DNA from: Sphingomonas elodea ATCC 31461 | GTDB lineage: Bacteria > Pseudomonadota > Alphaproteobacteria > Sphingomonadales > Sphingomonadaceae | Length of the DNA stretch: 64,000 bases | Direction: 5' to 3' | NCBI RefSeq assembly: GCF_000226955.1 | Contig: NZ_AGFU01000036.1 | Coordinates: forward strand, 1-64,000 | Shown: in pieces, positions 17,037 through 28,845 of the stretch | How the letters are laid out: each line of letters starts with the position of its first letter | Position numbering within the stretch: the first letter of the stretch is position 1 | Position numbers and translations under genes: made by a program | Notes under the pieces: generated by a model | What the model was told of the DNA's origin: nothing | What the model saw: the letters and a program-made list of their open reading frames with translations, nothing else | Databases searched by the model: none

Positions 17037-18482
17037 GTGCGTCGCGACGCTCTTGCCCTGCTGCTGCTCGTGCTGCTGGCGATCGCGCTGCGCGCGCATG
17101 ATTTCGGCAACCCGGTCATCCATGTCGACGAGCAATATTATCTGCTGGTCGGCGACCGGATGCTGCACGGCGCGCGGCCCTATATCGATTTCTGGGACCG
17201 CAAGCCGCTGGGATTGTTCCTGCTGTTCGAGGGCATGCGGCTGCTGCCCGGCGACGGCATCCTCGCCTATCAATGGACCGCGACGCTGTTCGCCGCCGCG
17301 ACCGCCGGGCTGATCGCGCTTTCCGCCCGCCGGCTGGGCGCCCGCCCGCTCGGCGCCGGGGCGGCGGCGAGCGCCTATCTGCTGTGGCTGGGGTTCCTGA
17401 GCGGGCGAGGTGGCCAGTCGCCGGTCTTCTACAACCTGTTCATGGCGGCCGCCGGCTGGGCGATGCTGCGCCTGCCCGACCTGGCAGGACGGGGCGACCG
17501 CCGCGCGATCGTGCGGCAGGGGATGGCCGTGTGCCTGCTCGCCGGCCTAGCGATCCAGACCAAATATACGCCGGCGGTGGAGGGGGCGTTCTTCGGACTC
17601 GCCCATCTCCGCTACCTCCACCGCGCCGGCGCGCGCCTGCCGCTGCTCGGCGCCGCGGCGCTCGGCTGGGCGCTGCTGGGGCTGGTGCCGACCCTCGCCG
17701 CCATCGCCTGGTACCATGCGCTGGGTGCCGAGGCGTTCGCGCAGTTCTGGTTCTCCAACTTCGCCTCGGTGGCGCTTCGCCGCGGCTATCCCGCCGCCAA
17801 GATCGCCGGGCGGCTGGCGGGAACGGCGGCTCAGCTTTCCCCGTTCCTCGTCTGCGCGGCGCTCGGCTGGCGCACGCGTCCTGCCGGGCGGAACGGCGAG
17901 CATGCGCTGGCCTTTGGCTGGCTCGCCGCCGCGCTGGTCGGCTATGCGATGATCGGCGCCTTCTTCGATCACTACGCGCTGCCGCTGCTGGTGCCGCTGG
18001 CGATCATCGCCGCCCCCGCGCTCGGCCGCAGCCGCACCGCGCGGACCGGCAGCGCCCTCGCCGCGGCGATCCTGTTCGCCTTCCACTGGGGCAGCGAGCC
18101 CGACGATCGCCGCTCGGCACAGGCGGTGGCGGCGGTCATGGCCGATCATGCCGGCCAGGGCTGCGCCTATGTCTTTGCCGGCGACTCGATCCTCTACCAT
18201 CTGTCCGGCAGCTGCGTGCCGACCGCCTATGCCTTCCCCTCGACGCTGGCTTATGCGGCCGAGCAGGGTGCGACCGGCATCGACGAAGCGGCCGAGGTCC
18301 GGCGGATCATGGGCACCCGCCCGCCGGTCGTCGTGACGATGGACCAGCCGCTCGCCCCCTGGAACCGCGAGAGCCTGACGGTGATGGCGCCGCTGCTCGC
18401 CCGCGACTACCGCCTGGCGCTGATCGAGCCGCGCGAGGACAGCCACGAACTCGTCTATGTCCGCCGCGATCTGGCGCGCTAG
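17037..18482 (+). CDS. Membrane glycosyltransferase, GT39/ArnT-like
   Basis: About 481 residues with many hydrophobic helices, starting right away (DALALLLLVLLAIALRA). The first periplasmic loop carries the acidic motif HVDEQYYLLVGDRML, the Asp-Glu pair typical of polyprenyl-phosphate-sugar-dependent GT-C enzymes, followed by PYIDFWDRKPLGLFLLFEG. It would transfer a sugar from a lipid carrier on the periplasmic face. The GTG at 17037 follows AGGGG at a good distance; ATG at 16956 or GTG at 16992 would add residues that look non-coding. Acceptor unknown. Confidence 0.83.
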   Translation: MRRDALALLLLVLLAIALRAHDFGNPVIHVDEQYYLLVGDRMLHGARPYIDFWDRKPLGLFLLFEGMRLLPGDGILAYQWTATLFAAATAGLIALSARRLGARPLGAGAAASAYLLWLGFLSGRGGQSPVFYNLFMAAAGWAMLRLPDLAGRGDRRAIVRQGMAVCLLAGLAIQTKYTPAVEGAFFGLAHLRYLHRAGARLPLLGAAALGWALLGLVPTLAAIAWYHALGAEAFAQFWFSNFASVALRRGYPAAKIAGRLAGTAAQLSPFLVCAALGWRTRPAGRNGEHALAFGWLAAALVGYAMIGAFFDHYALPLLVPLAIIAAPALGRSRTARTGSALAAAILFAFHWGSEPDDRRSAQAVAAVMADHAGQGCAYVFAGDSILYHLSGSCVPTAYAFPSTLAYAAEQGATGIDEAAEVRRIMGTRPPVVVTMDQPLAPWNRESLTVMAPLLARDYRLALIEPREDSHELVYVRRDLAR

Positions 18483-18543
18483 GGGTTTACACGGAGGCTC
18501 GGCTTCGGCTTGGGTAGGCGCACGTAGAAGCGAAGAGGTTCCG

Positions 18544-19371
18544 ATGAAGCGCATCCTGTTGGTGGTCTTGGCCGCGATCGTGCTGGTCGGAGGCGCCGCC
18601 TTCGCCTTCACCCGGGGCAAGGCGAGCGGCATTCCCGTCACGCGCGCCGTCGCCGTCGCCACGCTGCCGCACGATAGCGGCGCCTTCACCGAAGGCCTCT
18701 TCTTCGAGAAGGGCGCGATGTACGAGAGCACCGGCCAGGTGGGCGAATCGGTCATCCGCAAGGTCGATCCCGCCACCGGCAAGGTGCAGCAGGAAACCTC
18801 GCTCCCCGCCCCCTATTTCGGCGAGGGCATCGTCGCATGGGGCGACAAGCTGTTCCAGCTGACCTGGCAGGACAAGACCGGCTTCGTCTACGGCCTCGAC
18901 ACGTTCGAGCCGCGCGGCACCTTCTCCTATACCGGCGAGGGCTGGAGCCTGACCCGCAACGACAAGGGCATCATCATGAGCGACGGCACGCCCGTGCTGC
19001 GCTTCCTCGATCCGAACACGATGCAGGTCACCTCCACGCTGCGGGTGACCGCCAATGGCTGCCCGCTCGCCAATCTCAACGAGCTGGAATGGGTCGACGG
19101 GCAGATCTACGCGAACATCTGGCAGACCAACCTGATCGCCAAGATCGATCCGGCCACCGGCAAGGTCACCGGCTTTCTCGACGTGAGCGACCTGGGGCCG
19201 AAGGACCGCGGCACCGACAATGTCGCCAACGGCATCGCCTATGATGCGCCGACCAAGCGGCTGTTCGTCACCGGCAAGCGCTGGCCGCAGCTCTATCAGG
19301 TCAAGGAAGGCGATGCGCTGCCCAAGTCGGCCGAGGCATCGAAGCTGACCAGCTGCAGCGGCCAGAACTAA
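18544..19371 (+). CDS. Glutaminyl-peptide cyclotransferase (bacterial/plant-type beta-propeller)
   Basis: A 275-residue exported protein with an N-terminal signal/anchor (ILLVVLAAIVLVGGAAFAF). The family signature begins at HDSGAFTEGLFFEKG and continues with YESTGQVGESVIRKVD, GEGWSLT, MSDGTPVLRFLDP, NELEWVDGQIYANIW and NGIAYD, which are propeller blades. The enzyme cyclises N-terminal Gln to pyroglutamate on exported proteins. The start is supported by GAAGAGG five bases upstream. It follows the glycosyltransferase gene in the same direction after 61 bases and may be cotranscribed; the functional link is unclear. Confidence 0.9.
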   Translation: MKRILLVVLAAIVLVGGAAFAFTRGKASGIPVTRAVAVATLPHDSGAFTEGLFFEKGAMYESTGQVGESVIRKVDPATGKVQQETSLPAPYFGEGIVAWGDKLFQLTWQDKTGFVYGLDTFEPRGTFSYTGEGWSLTRNDKGIIMSDGTPVLRFLDPNTMQVTSTLRVTANGCPLANLNELEWVDGQIYANIWQTNLIAKIDPATGKVTGFLDVSDLGPKDRGTDNVANGIAYDAPTKRLFVTGKRWPQLYQVKEGDALPKSAEASKLTSCSGQN

Positions 19372-19470
19372 GAATACGAATGCAATGGCCGCGGGCGGAT
19401 TGCGCCGCCCGCGTGCCGCTCTACTCCCGGTCGCCAGAAGCCCGCTGGGCGACAACGATCCTGGGAGAGA

Positions 19471-21504
19471 ATGATGTTGCGAACCCTGGCCGCGCTCGGC
19501 GCGCTCGCGCTTGCCGCCCCTGCGATGGCGCAGACCGCCCCCGCTACCGTCACCTCGCCGGACGGGCATCTGCAGGTCAGCGTTGCCACCGACAATGACG
19601 GCCGCCCCTTCTACACCGTCGCCCGCGACGGCAAGCCGCTCGTCAACCCGTCGATGCTCGGCTTCCTGTTCACCGACGCGCCCAAGCTCCAGCGCAACTT
19701 CCGCATCGAGGGCAGCAGCACCTCCGCCAGCGACACCAGCTGGGACCAGCCCTGGGGCGAGTGGAAGACGATCCGCGACAACCACAAGGAACTCCGCGTC
19801 CGCCTGAGGGAGACCACCGCGCTCGGCCGGGTGATGGAGCTGGTGTTCCGCGTCTTCGACGACGGCGTCGGCTTCCGCTACGAACTGCCCGGCCAGCCCA
19901 ACCTCAAGACCGCGCACATCCTCGACGAGATGACCGAATTCTCGATCGCCGAGGATGGCGAGGCATGGTGGATCCCCGGCTCCGAATGGAATCGCGACGA
20001 ATATCTCTACAACCGCACGCCCCTCTCCAGCGTGCCCCTCGCCCACACGCCGCTGACGATGAAGCTGGCCGACGGCACCCATATCGCCATCCATGAGGCG
20101 GCGCTGGTCGACTATGCGGGCACCTGGCTGCAGCGCGTCGAGGGCACCCGCTTCAAGACCGTGCTGATCCCCGGTGCGGGCGCCGCCAAGGTGACCCGCG
20201 ACGCGCCGTTCGTCACCCCGTGGCGGACGATGATCATCGCCAAGGACGCCCCCGGGCTCTACATGTCGCATATCGAGCTGAACCTGAACGCGCCCAACAA
20301 GCTGGGCGATGTCAGCTATTTCAAGCCGAGCAAATATGTCGGCGTGTGGTGGGAGATGCACCTCGACAAGTCGGGATGGGGCTCCAAGCCGGTGCACGGC
20401 GCCACCACCGCCAACGTCCGGCGCCATATCGATTTCGCGGCCAAGTACGGCTTCCCCGGCGTGCTGGTGGAAGGCTGGAATGTCGGCTGGGACACCGCCT
20501 GGTTCGGCGACGGCAAGGGCTTCGACTTCGACAGGCCGACCCCCGATTTCGACGCCAGGCTGCTCGCCGACTATGCGAAGAAAAGGGGCGTCGCGCTGAT
20601 CGGCCATAACGAGACCGGCGGATCGATGAGCCATTACGAAAGCCAGCTCGAACGCGCGATGACGTTCGCGCACGATCATGGCGAGCATGTCGTGAAGACC
20701 GGCTATGTCGCCGATGCCGGGCAGATCGAGCGGGTCGGCCCGAATGGCGAGCCGATGCGCGAATGGCATGACGGCCAGTTCTCGGCCAACCACCATCTCC
20801 GCGTGCTGGAGATGGCGCATCGCTACCAGGTCGCGATCGACGCGCATGAGCCGATCAAGGACACCGGCCTCCGCCGCACCTATCCCAACTGGGTGAGCCG
20901 CGAGGGCGCGCGCGGCATGGAGTACAATGCCTGGGGCGAGCCGAAGAACCTGCCCAACCACGAATCCAACCTGTTCTTCACCCGGATGCTCGCCGGGCCG
21001 ATGGATTTCACCCCGGGCGTGCTCAGCCTCACCGGCAAGGGCGGCACACCGTTGCTGTCGACCGAGGCGAAGCAGCTCGCGCTCTATGTGGTGCTCTATT
21101 CGCCGGTGCAGATGGCGGCGGACCTGCCCGAGAATTACGAAAAGCACCTCGCCGCCTTCCAGTTCATCCGCGACGTCGCGGTCGACTGGGACGAGACGCG
21201 GGTGCTCAACGGGTCGGTCGGCGAGTATGTGACCGTCGCCCGCAAGGCACGCGGCGGCAGCGACTGGTTCCTGGGCGCGGTGGGCGACGACAAGCCGCGC
21301 ACCCTGACGGTCCCGCTGTCCTTCCTCGATGCGGGCAAGCGCTACGAGGCGCAGATCTACCGCGACGGCGACGATGCCGATTACCGCACCGACAAGCGCC
21401 ATTCGATCGTGATCGAGAAGCGCGCGGTGACCGCGGGCGACACGCTGACGGTGAAGCTCGCGCCGGGCGGTGGCCAGGCGATCCGGTTCAAGGTGGTGAA
21501 GTAA
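19471..21504 (+). CDS. Glycoside hydrolase family 97 alpha-glucosidase (SusB-like)
   Basis: A 677-residue secreted enzyme with a signal peptide (LAALGALALAAPAMAQ). It has the GH97 N-domain, a TIM barrel and a C-terminal beta domain. Three Glu match those of inverting SusB-type members: Glu381 in IGHNETGG, Glu460 in DAHEPIK and Glu484 in ARGMEYN, with RRTYPNWVSRE between the last two. An inverting alpha-glucosidase acting on malto-oligosaccharides is therefore likely. GGGAGAGA precedes the ATG pair at 19471/19474. No SusC/SusD-like genes are next to it. Confidence 0.93.
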   Translation: MMLRTLAALGALALAAPAMAQTAPATVTSPDGHLQVSVATDNDGRPFYTVARDGKPLVNPSMLGFLFTDAPKLQRNFRIEGSSTSASDTSWDQPWGEWKTIRDNHKELRVRLRETTALGRVMELVFRVFDDGVGFRYELPGQPNLKTAHILDEMTEFSIAEDGEAWWIPGSEWNRDEYLYNRTPLSSVPLAHTPLTMKLADGTHIAIHEAALVDYAGTWLQRVEGTRFKTVLIPGAGAAKVTRDAPFVTPWRTMIIAKDAPGLYMSHIELNLNAPNKLGDVSYFKPSKYVGVWWEMHLDKSGWGSKPVHGATTANVRRHIDFAAKYGFPGVLVEGWNVGWDTAWFGDGKGFDFDRPTPDFDARLLADYAKKRGVALIGHNETGGSMSHYESQLERAMTFAHDHGEHVVKTGYVADAGQIERVGPNGEPMREWHDGQFSANHHLRVLEMAHRYQVAIDAHEPIKDTGLRRTYPNWVSREGARGMEYNAWGEPKNLPNHESNLFFTRMLAGPMDFTPGVLSLTGKGGTPLLSTEAKQLALYVVLYSPVQMAADLPENYEKHLAAFQFIRDVAVDWDETRVLNGSVGEYVTVARKARGGSDWFLGAVGDDKPRTLTVPLSFLDAGKRYEAQIYRDGDDADYRTDKRHSIVIEKRAVTAGDTLTVKLAPGGGQAIRFKVVK

Positions 21505-21514
21505 GGGCGGTTAG

Positions 21515-21615
21515 ATCACCCTCACCCTCCCCACCGCCTTCGGCGGCGGGTCCTCTCCCTCTCCCTTCCAAGGGAGAGGGAGGGAGCCGCGAAGCGGCGG
21601 AAGGGTGAGGGTGAT
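21515..21615. repeat. Nested inverted repeat after the GH97 gene
   Basis: The outer arms ATCACCCTCACCCT (21515-21528) and AGGGTGAGGGTGAT (21602-21615) are perfect complements. Inside, CTCCCTCTCCCTT (21555-21567) pairs with AAGGGAGAGGGAG (21570-21582), and smaller hairpins (CCGCCTTCGGCGG) flank it. This forms a branched hairpin between the GH97 gene and the permease gene, probably ending or protecting the GH97 transcript. It has the look of a dispersed intergenic repeat. Confidence 0.8.
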
Positions 21616-21692
21616 GTTGGCCGGTCGCACACCCTTGCCCCCTCCCCCCACCGCGCTATCACCGGCGCGCCAAGAACATAGGGGAGGATCCA

Positions 21693-23111
21693 ATGGCCAG
21701 TCTGTTCCGTCTCAAACCCATCCACGCCGCGGCGGACCAGCCGCACGGGCATCAGCTCGCCCGCACGCTCAGCTGGTATCATCTGGTCGCGCTGGGCGTC
21801 GGCGCGATCGTCGGGACGGGCATCCTCACCCTGATCGGCGTCGGCGCGGATCGCGCGGGGCCGGCGGTGATCCTCTCCTTCGTGGTGGCGGGCGCGATCT
21901 GCGCCTGCGCCGCGCTCGCCTATGCCGAGCTGGCGACCAGCATCCCCGCCTCGGGCAGCGCCTATACCTACAGCTATGTGGCGCTGGGCGAGATCGTCGC
22001 CTGGGTCGTCGGCTGGAGCCTGCTCGCCGAATACACGCTGGTCGTCGCCACCGTCGCGGTCGGCTGGTCGGGCTATGCCACGCCCTTCCTGCTCGGGCTC
22101 GGCGTGCCCCCCGAGCTCACCCATGGCCCGCAGATGGTCGCCGGCCATGTCGCGCACTGGGGCGTCAACGTGCCCGCGCTGTTCGTGGTCTGGCTCGTCG
22201 CCGGGCTGCTGATCCTCGGCACCCGCGAGAGCGCCACGCTCAACGCCATCCTCGTCGTCGTGAAGCTGATCGCGCTTGCGGTGTTCGTCGCAGTCGCTTT
22301 GCCCTATTTCGACGCCGCCAATTTCGATCCCTTCGCGCCGTTCGGCTATGCCAAGCATGCCAGCGGCGGGGTGGAGCGGGGCATGATGGCCGCCGCCGCG
22401 ATCATCTTCTTCGCCTTCTACGGCTTCGACGCGATCTCCACCGCCGCCGAGGAAGCCAAGAACCCCGGCCGCGACCTCGCGATCGGCATCGTCGGATCGA
22501 TGGTCGCCTGCGTCGCCATCTACATGATCGTAGCGCTCACCGCCGTGGGCGCGCTCCACTATACCCGCTTCGCCGACAGCCCCGAGCCGCTGGCGCTGAT
22601 CCTGCGCGAGATCGGCCAGCCCGGCGTCGCCAAGTTCCTCGCGCTGAGCGCGATCATCGCGCTGCCCACGGTGATCCTCGGCTTCCTGTTCGGGCAGAGC
22701 CGCATCTTCTTCGTGATGGCGCGCGACGGGCTGCTGCCCAAATCCCTCGCCAAGGTCTCGCGGCGCGGCTCGCCGGTGCGGATCACGCTGTTCACGGCGG
22801 CGATCGTCAGCGTCTTCGCGGCGTTCCTGCCGATCGACGAGATCGCCGCCCTCGCCAATGCCGGCACGCTCACCGCCTTCGCCGCGGTCGGCCTGTGCCT
22901 GCTGGTGCTGCGCCGCCGCGCGCCTGAGCTTGCCCGCCCGTTCCGCACGCCCGCCGCCTGGGTCGTCGGCCTCGGCGCGATCTTCGGCTGCCTCTATCTG
23001 TTCCTCAGCCTGCCGACCAAGACGCAACTCTGGTTCGGCGGCTGGAACCTCTTGGGTCTCGTCGTCTATTTCGCCTATGCCCGCCGCAACGCAGCAAAGG
23101 GTGACGCATGA
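21693..23111 (+). CDS. APC-superfamily amino acid permease (cationic amino acid transporter-like)
   Basis: A 472-residue inner-membrane transporter with about 12 hydrophobic helices. TM1 carries the APC glycine motif GVGAIVGTGILTLIG, TM2-3 AYAELATSIPASGSAYTYSY, and the mid-protein loop FFAFYGFDAISTAAEEAKNP, all typical of the CAT/YfnA group. GGGGAGG lies eight bases upstream of the ATG. The stop overlaps the mtnP start (ATGA), so the two genes are coupled. Substrate is inferred only to class. Confidence 0.9.
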   Translation: MASLFRLKPIHAAADQPHGHQLARTLSWYHLVALGVGAIVGTGILTLIGVGADRAGPAVILSFVVAGAICACAALAYAELATSIPASGSAYTYSYVALGEIVAWVVGWSLLAEYTLVVATVAVGWSGYATPFLLGLGVPPELTHGPQMVAGHVAHWGVNVPALFVVWLVAGLLILGTRESATLNAILVVVKLIALAVFVAVALPYFDAANFDPFAPFGYAKHASGGVERGMMAAAAIIFFAFYGFDAISTAAEEAKNPGRDLAIGIVGSMVACVAIYMIVALTAVGALHYTRFADSPEPLALILREIGQPGVAKFLALSAIIALPTVILGFLFGQSRIFFVMARDGLLPKSLAKVSRRGSPVRITLFTAAIVSVFAAFLPIDEIAALANAGTLTAFAAVGLCLLVLRRRAPELARPFRTPAAWVVGLGAIFGCLYLFLSLPTKTQLWFGGWNLLGLVVYFAYARRNAAKGDA

Positions 23112-23974
23112 GCGGTTGGACGATCGGAATCATCGGCGGTTCGGGCCTCTACGATGTCGAGGGCATCGAGGGCGGCGCATGGGTGGAAGTGGCGAGCCCC
23201 TGGGGGCAGCCGTCCGATGCCTGCTTCGTCGGGCATGTCGGCCATGTGAAGGTGGTGTTCCTGCCGCGCCATGGGCGGGGCCACCGCATCAGCCCCTCGG
23301 ACCTCAACGTGCGCGCCAATATCGACGTGCTGAAGCGACTGGGCGTGACCGACGTGATCGCCGTCTCCTCGGTCGGCTCGTTGGCGGAGGAGCGTGCGCC
23401 CGGCACCTTCACCATCGCCGACCAGTTCATCGATCGCACCAAGGGCCGCCCCTCCAGCTTCTTCGGCACCGGCATGGTCGCGCATGTCTCGGTGGCCGAT
23501 CCGGTCTGCCCGCGCCTCTCCGCGCTGGCGGCCGAAGCTGCACAGGCGGCGGGCGCTACCACCCATGTCGGCGGCACCTATCTGGCGATGGAAGGCCCGC
23601 AATTCTCGACCCGCGCCGAGAGCAACCTCTATCGCAGCTGGGGCTGCGACATCATCGGCATGACCGCGATGCCCGAGGCCAAGCTCGCCCGCGAGGCGGA
23701 GCTGCCCTATGCGCTGGTCGGCATGGTCACCGATTATGACTGCTGGCGCGAAGGCGAGGAGGCGGTGGACGTGGCGCAGGTGATCGCCCAGCTCTCCAGC
23801 AATGCCGAGAAGGCGCGGCGGATGGTGATGCACCTGCTCCGCGCCCTGCCGACGGAACGCGCGCCGTCGCCGATCGATACCTGCCTCGATACCGCACTGA
23901 TCACCGCGCCCTCGGCGCGCGATCCGGAGCTGCTGGCGAAGCTCGACGCCGTTGCCGGCCGGGTGCTCGGCTGA
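23108..23974 (+). CDS. mtnP: S-methyl-5'-thioadenosine phosphorylase
   Basis: This 288-residue enzyme cleaves 5'-methylthioadenosine with phosphate to adenine and methylthioribose-1-phosphate, salvaging the by-product of polyamine synthesis. Motifs of the MTAP/PNP-II family: IGIIGGSGLYDVEG at the start, FLPRHGRGHRISPS, VSSVGSLAEE, the substrate loop GGTYLAMEGPQFSTRAES and DIIGMTAMPEAKLARE. It overlaps the permease stop by four bases and shares one base with the next gene (TGATG), so the trio is one coupled unit. Confidence 0.95.
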   Translation: MSGWTIGIIGGSGLYDVEGIEGGAWVEVASPWGQPSDACFVGHVGHVKVVFLPRHGRGHRISPSDLNVRANIDVLKRLGVTDVIAVSSVGSLAEERAPGTFTIADQFIDRTKGRPSSFFGTGMVAHVSVADPVCPRLSALAAEAAQAAGATTHVGGTYLAMEGPQFSTRAESNLYRSWGCDIIGMTAMPEAKLAREAELPYALVGMVTDYDCWREGEEAVDVAQVIAQLSSNAEKARRMVMHLLRALPTERAPSPIDTCLDTALITAPSARDPELLAKLDAVAGRVLG

Positions 23975-24450
23975 TGGCGCGCGCAATGCTCATGGCAGCC
24001 GCACTGCTCGTCGCCGCGCCTGCCCTCGCGCAGGAGACCCCGGTCGAGCGCTCGCAGGACCTGGCGTGGCAGAGCGCCCAGTCGCTCGCGCTGGCCAGCC
24101 GCGGCTCGGCGCAGGGCTGGCGCCAGCTCGAAGGCGGCCTGCGCTGGCGCCGGGTGAAGGGCGACGGATCGGGCGCGCACCCCAGGGTAACCGACATGGT
24201 GACGCTGCATTATGCCGGCAGCTTCGTCGACGGGACCGAGTTCGACAGCTCCTATGGCGGCCCGCCCGCCCAGTTCCCGCTCGATCGCCTGATCCCGGCC
24301 TGGCAGCTCGCCGTGCCGCTGATGGGCGTGGGCGACACGATCGAGATCGCGGTGCCGGCCGAGCTCGGCTACGGCTTCCGCGGCAAGGGCCCGATCCCAG
24401 GTGGCGCTACGCTGCTCTTCAAGATCGAGCTGCTCGGCATCGGCGGCTGA
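23974..24450 (+). CDS. FKBP-type peptidyl-prolyl cis-trans isomerase, exported
   Basis: A 158-residue protein with a cleavable signal (LMAAALLVAAPALAQ) and one FKBP domain: DMVTLHYAGSFVDGTEFDSS, FPLDRLIPAWQLAVPLMGVG, ELGYGFRGKGPIPGGATL and LLFKIELLGIG. It should fold proline-containing proteins in the periplasm. The start shares a base with the mtnP stop. Transcription probably ends at the strong hairpin just downstream. Confidence 0.92.
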   Translation: MARAMLMAAALLVAAPALAQETPVERSQDLAWQSAQSLALASRGSAQGWRQLEGGLRWRRVKGDGSGAHPRVTDMVTLHYAGSFVDGTEFDSSYGGPPAQFPLDRLIPAWQLAVPLMGVGDTIEIAVPAELGYGFRGKGPIPGGATLLFKIELLGIGG

Positions 24451-24458
24451 CACGAAAA

Positions 24459-24487
24459 CGGCCCCGCTTCGCATCGAAGCGGGGCCG
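24459..24487. terminator. Bidirectional rho-independent-type terminator
   Basis: A perfect 13-base stem, CGGCCCCGCTTCG (24459-24471) with its complement at 24475-24487, has only CAT between the arms. AAAA lies to its left and CCGTTTC to its right. It sits between the convergent FKBP and metalloprotease genes and could end both transcripts. Confidence 0.85.
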
Positions 24488-24509
24488 CCGTTTCACGATC
24501 GCATGCCGA

Positions 24510-25688
24510 TCAGGCGAAGCGGACCTGCAGCTTGCGCGTGCGATAGCGCATCGCTCCGCCCAGCATGCCCATGCCGAGGATGAGCATCGCCCAGCTCGAC
24601 GGCTCCGGCACCGGGTTGCCGGCGGCGGCATAGGCCTTGAACACATCCGTCGTGGTGACCTTGTAGCCACCATTGGCAAGCACATCGACGTTCACGTTCC
24701 AGCCGATGGCGTCCAGCAGGGCCAGGTCGGCCGCGCTGATCTCGTCGACGAAGCCGTCACAGGTATACGGGTTCATCACCCCGACATAGCCGGTGCAGCT
24801 GCCGGGCGCCTTCCAGTGCGATGCCTGCCAGCCATCGCCATAATCCTCGCCGGTCGAGAAATAGGCATCGCCCTGGAACACCGTGGCGCCGCCGTCGATC
24901 GAGAAATAGGCGGGTTCGTCGAACGCCCAGTTCAGCTCGTCCTTGCCGGTGTAGCGGAACATGTCGAGCGCATAGCCCCACCAGAAATCATCGGTCTTGA
25001 AACCGGTGCCGACGGAGTAGTTGAAGTCGTCGGCCGCGCTCAGAAAACCGAGCGCGTGGCCCATCTCGTGGATCGCCACGCCGATGAAGTCGTAGCTGTT
25101 GTTGGCGATCCCGTCGGTGGGGTCGAAATCGAAGGCAAAGTTGCTCGAGAACAGGATCTGGCCATCGATGCTCGCGGTGGTGAGGCCCAGCGCCTGTGCA
25201 TTCGCGGTCGAGAGGGCGATGGTGCTGCTGATCGCCGTGTCGTCCGGTGTTACCCGCGTCCCGTTCGCCGCGACCCCGTTCTGCGTGGCGGGAATCGCAT
25301 AGGCCGGCACGATGGCCGTAACGCTGCCCGTCGCCGAGAGCGGCGCGAGATGGGCCAGCGCCGTGCTGTCCAGCGCGCTGTTCCCGGTCGCCGCCAGGGC
25401 GTTATAATAGTCGCTGATCGGCACATAGGTTATGAGATTGCTGTTGGTCCCGCCGAGGATGCCGGGACCCAGCGGCGCATAGCCGACGTTGAATTTCAGC
25501 GTCACATTGCTGGTGAGGACGCTTTCCCAGTAACTTGCCGCGATCTTGAAGCCTAATTCGGCTTTGGTGCCGGTAACGCCGCCGATATCGTTGAGGATGA
25601 TCTTGGTCTGTGCTGCGGCAGGCGCCGATGCGGCGATCGCAATGCTGAGCGCCGCCGTCGCGAGCAGTGCATTCGTCCCCTTCTTCAT
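24510..25688 (-). CDS. Secreted zincin metalloprotease with PEP-CTERM sorting signal
   Basis: A 392-residue protein with a signal peptide (MKKGTNALLATAALSIAIA). The zinc motif is HEMGHALGFLS at residues 207-217 (HExxHxxGxxS; His207, Glu208, His211). The C-terminus has PVPEPSSWAMLILGMGMLGG followed by Arg-rich residues: a PEPxxWA-type tripartite signal for exosortase processing. It looks like the NF038122-like group of PEP-CTERM metalloproteases, with extracellular proteolysis the likely role. No exosortase gene is in the window. It is convergent with the FKBP gene. Confidence 0.9.
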   Translation of the reverse strand: MKKGTNALLATAALSIAIAASAPAAAQTKIILNDIGGVTGTKAELGFKIAASYWESVLTSNVTLKFNVGYAPLGPGILGGTNSNLITYVPISDYYNALAATGNSALDSTALAHLAPLSATGSVTAIVPAYAIPATQNGVAANGTRVTPDDTAISSTIALSTANAQALGLTTASIDGQILFSSNFAFDFDPTDGIANNSYDFIGVAIHEMGHALGFLSAADDFNYSVGTGFKTDDFWWGYALDMFRYTGKDELNWAFDEPAYFSIDGGATVFQGDAYFSTGEDYGDGWQASHWKAPGSCTGYVGVMNPYTCDGFVDEISAADLALLDAIGWNVNVDVLANGGYKVTTTDVFKAYAAAGNPVPEPSSWAMLILGMGMLGGAMRYRTRKLQVRFA

Positions 25689-25875
25689 TTCATCTCCCCC
25701 TTTTGTAGATACGTCACGATCCGGTAGGATTCGGTTAATCCCCCGTTAACGAAACTGATCGTGCCTCCGGGCCGAGGTCAAGCCGAAAACATGGTGCCTC
25801 TACGGGCGATTGAAATCTTGTGTGCCAGGCCGGCGCAACAGGCGCTGCCCAGAGCGTATTCCGGCCATGAAAAAA

Positions 25876-25905
25876 GCCGGCGTTCTCCCATGGGAGAACG
25901 CCGGC
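25876..25905 (-). terminator. Terminator after the aconitase gene
   Basis: This perfect 30-base palindrome has arms GCCGGCGTTCTCCCA and its complement. Read on the minus strand, the direction of the aconitase gene, it lies about 25 bases after the stop and is followed by a run of six T (AAAAAA at 25870-25875 on the plus strand). A textbook intrinsic terminator. Confidence 0.92.
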
Positions 25906-25929
25906 CTTCATCGCGACGATGGCGCTGGA

Positions 25930-28602
<2,673 letters not shown>

Positions 28603-28845
28603 GAGGCGCGGGGTCCTTTCCCTGATCTGGTCCGCCGGGCGCTCGGTGGACGCAGCCCATTATAGGCCGCGCGGGCGCACCGTCGGGGTGCTGCGAATGC
28701 GAAGATTCGCGAGGGGCCTTAGCGCGGTGCGGCGGGGAGGGAAAGGGGACGTTGGTAGGGGGATGGGTGGTGGTAGCGGTAACGATATTGAGCGGTCGAT
28801 GCGAAAGCCATTCGCCGGCTCATACGGCACCTGCGAATATCGATC
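28603..28845. other. Intergenic region upstream of acnA
   Basis: About 240 bases lie between the acnA start and the 3' end of the MltR-like gene. It should hold the acnA promoter. GC drops toward the MltR-like gene. I see no strong hairpin, RNA gene or ORF here. Confidence 0.4.

Noticed and set aside
18487-21402. Open frame of 971 codons opposite the glutaminyl cyclase and GH97 genes
   Set aside because: Both plus-strand genes have signal peptides and catalytic motifs; the antisense frame has none.
21515-21615. CRISPR-like repeat structure
   Set aside because: There are only inverted arms and no regularly spaced direct repeats or cas genes anywhere in the window.
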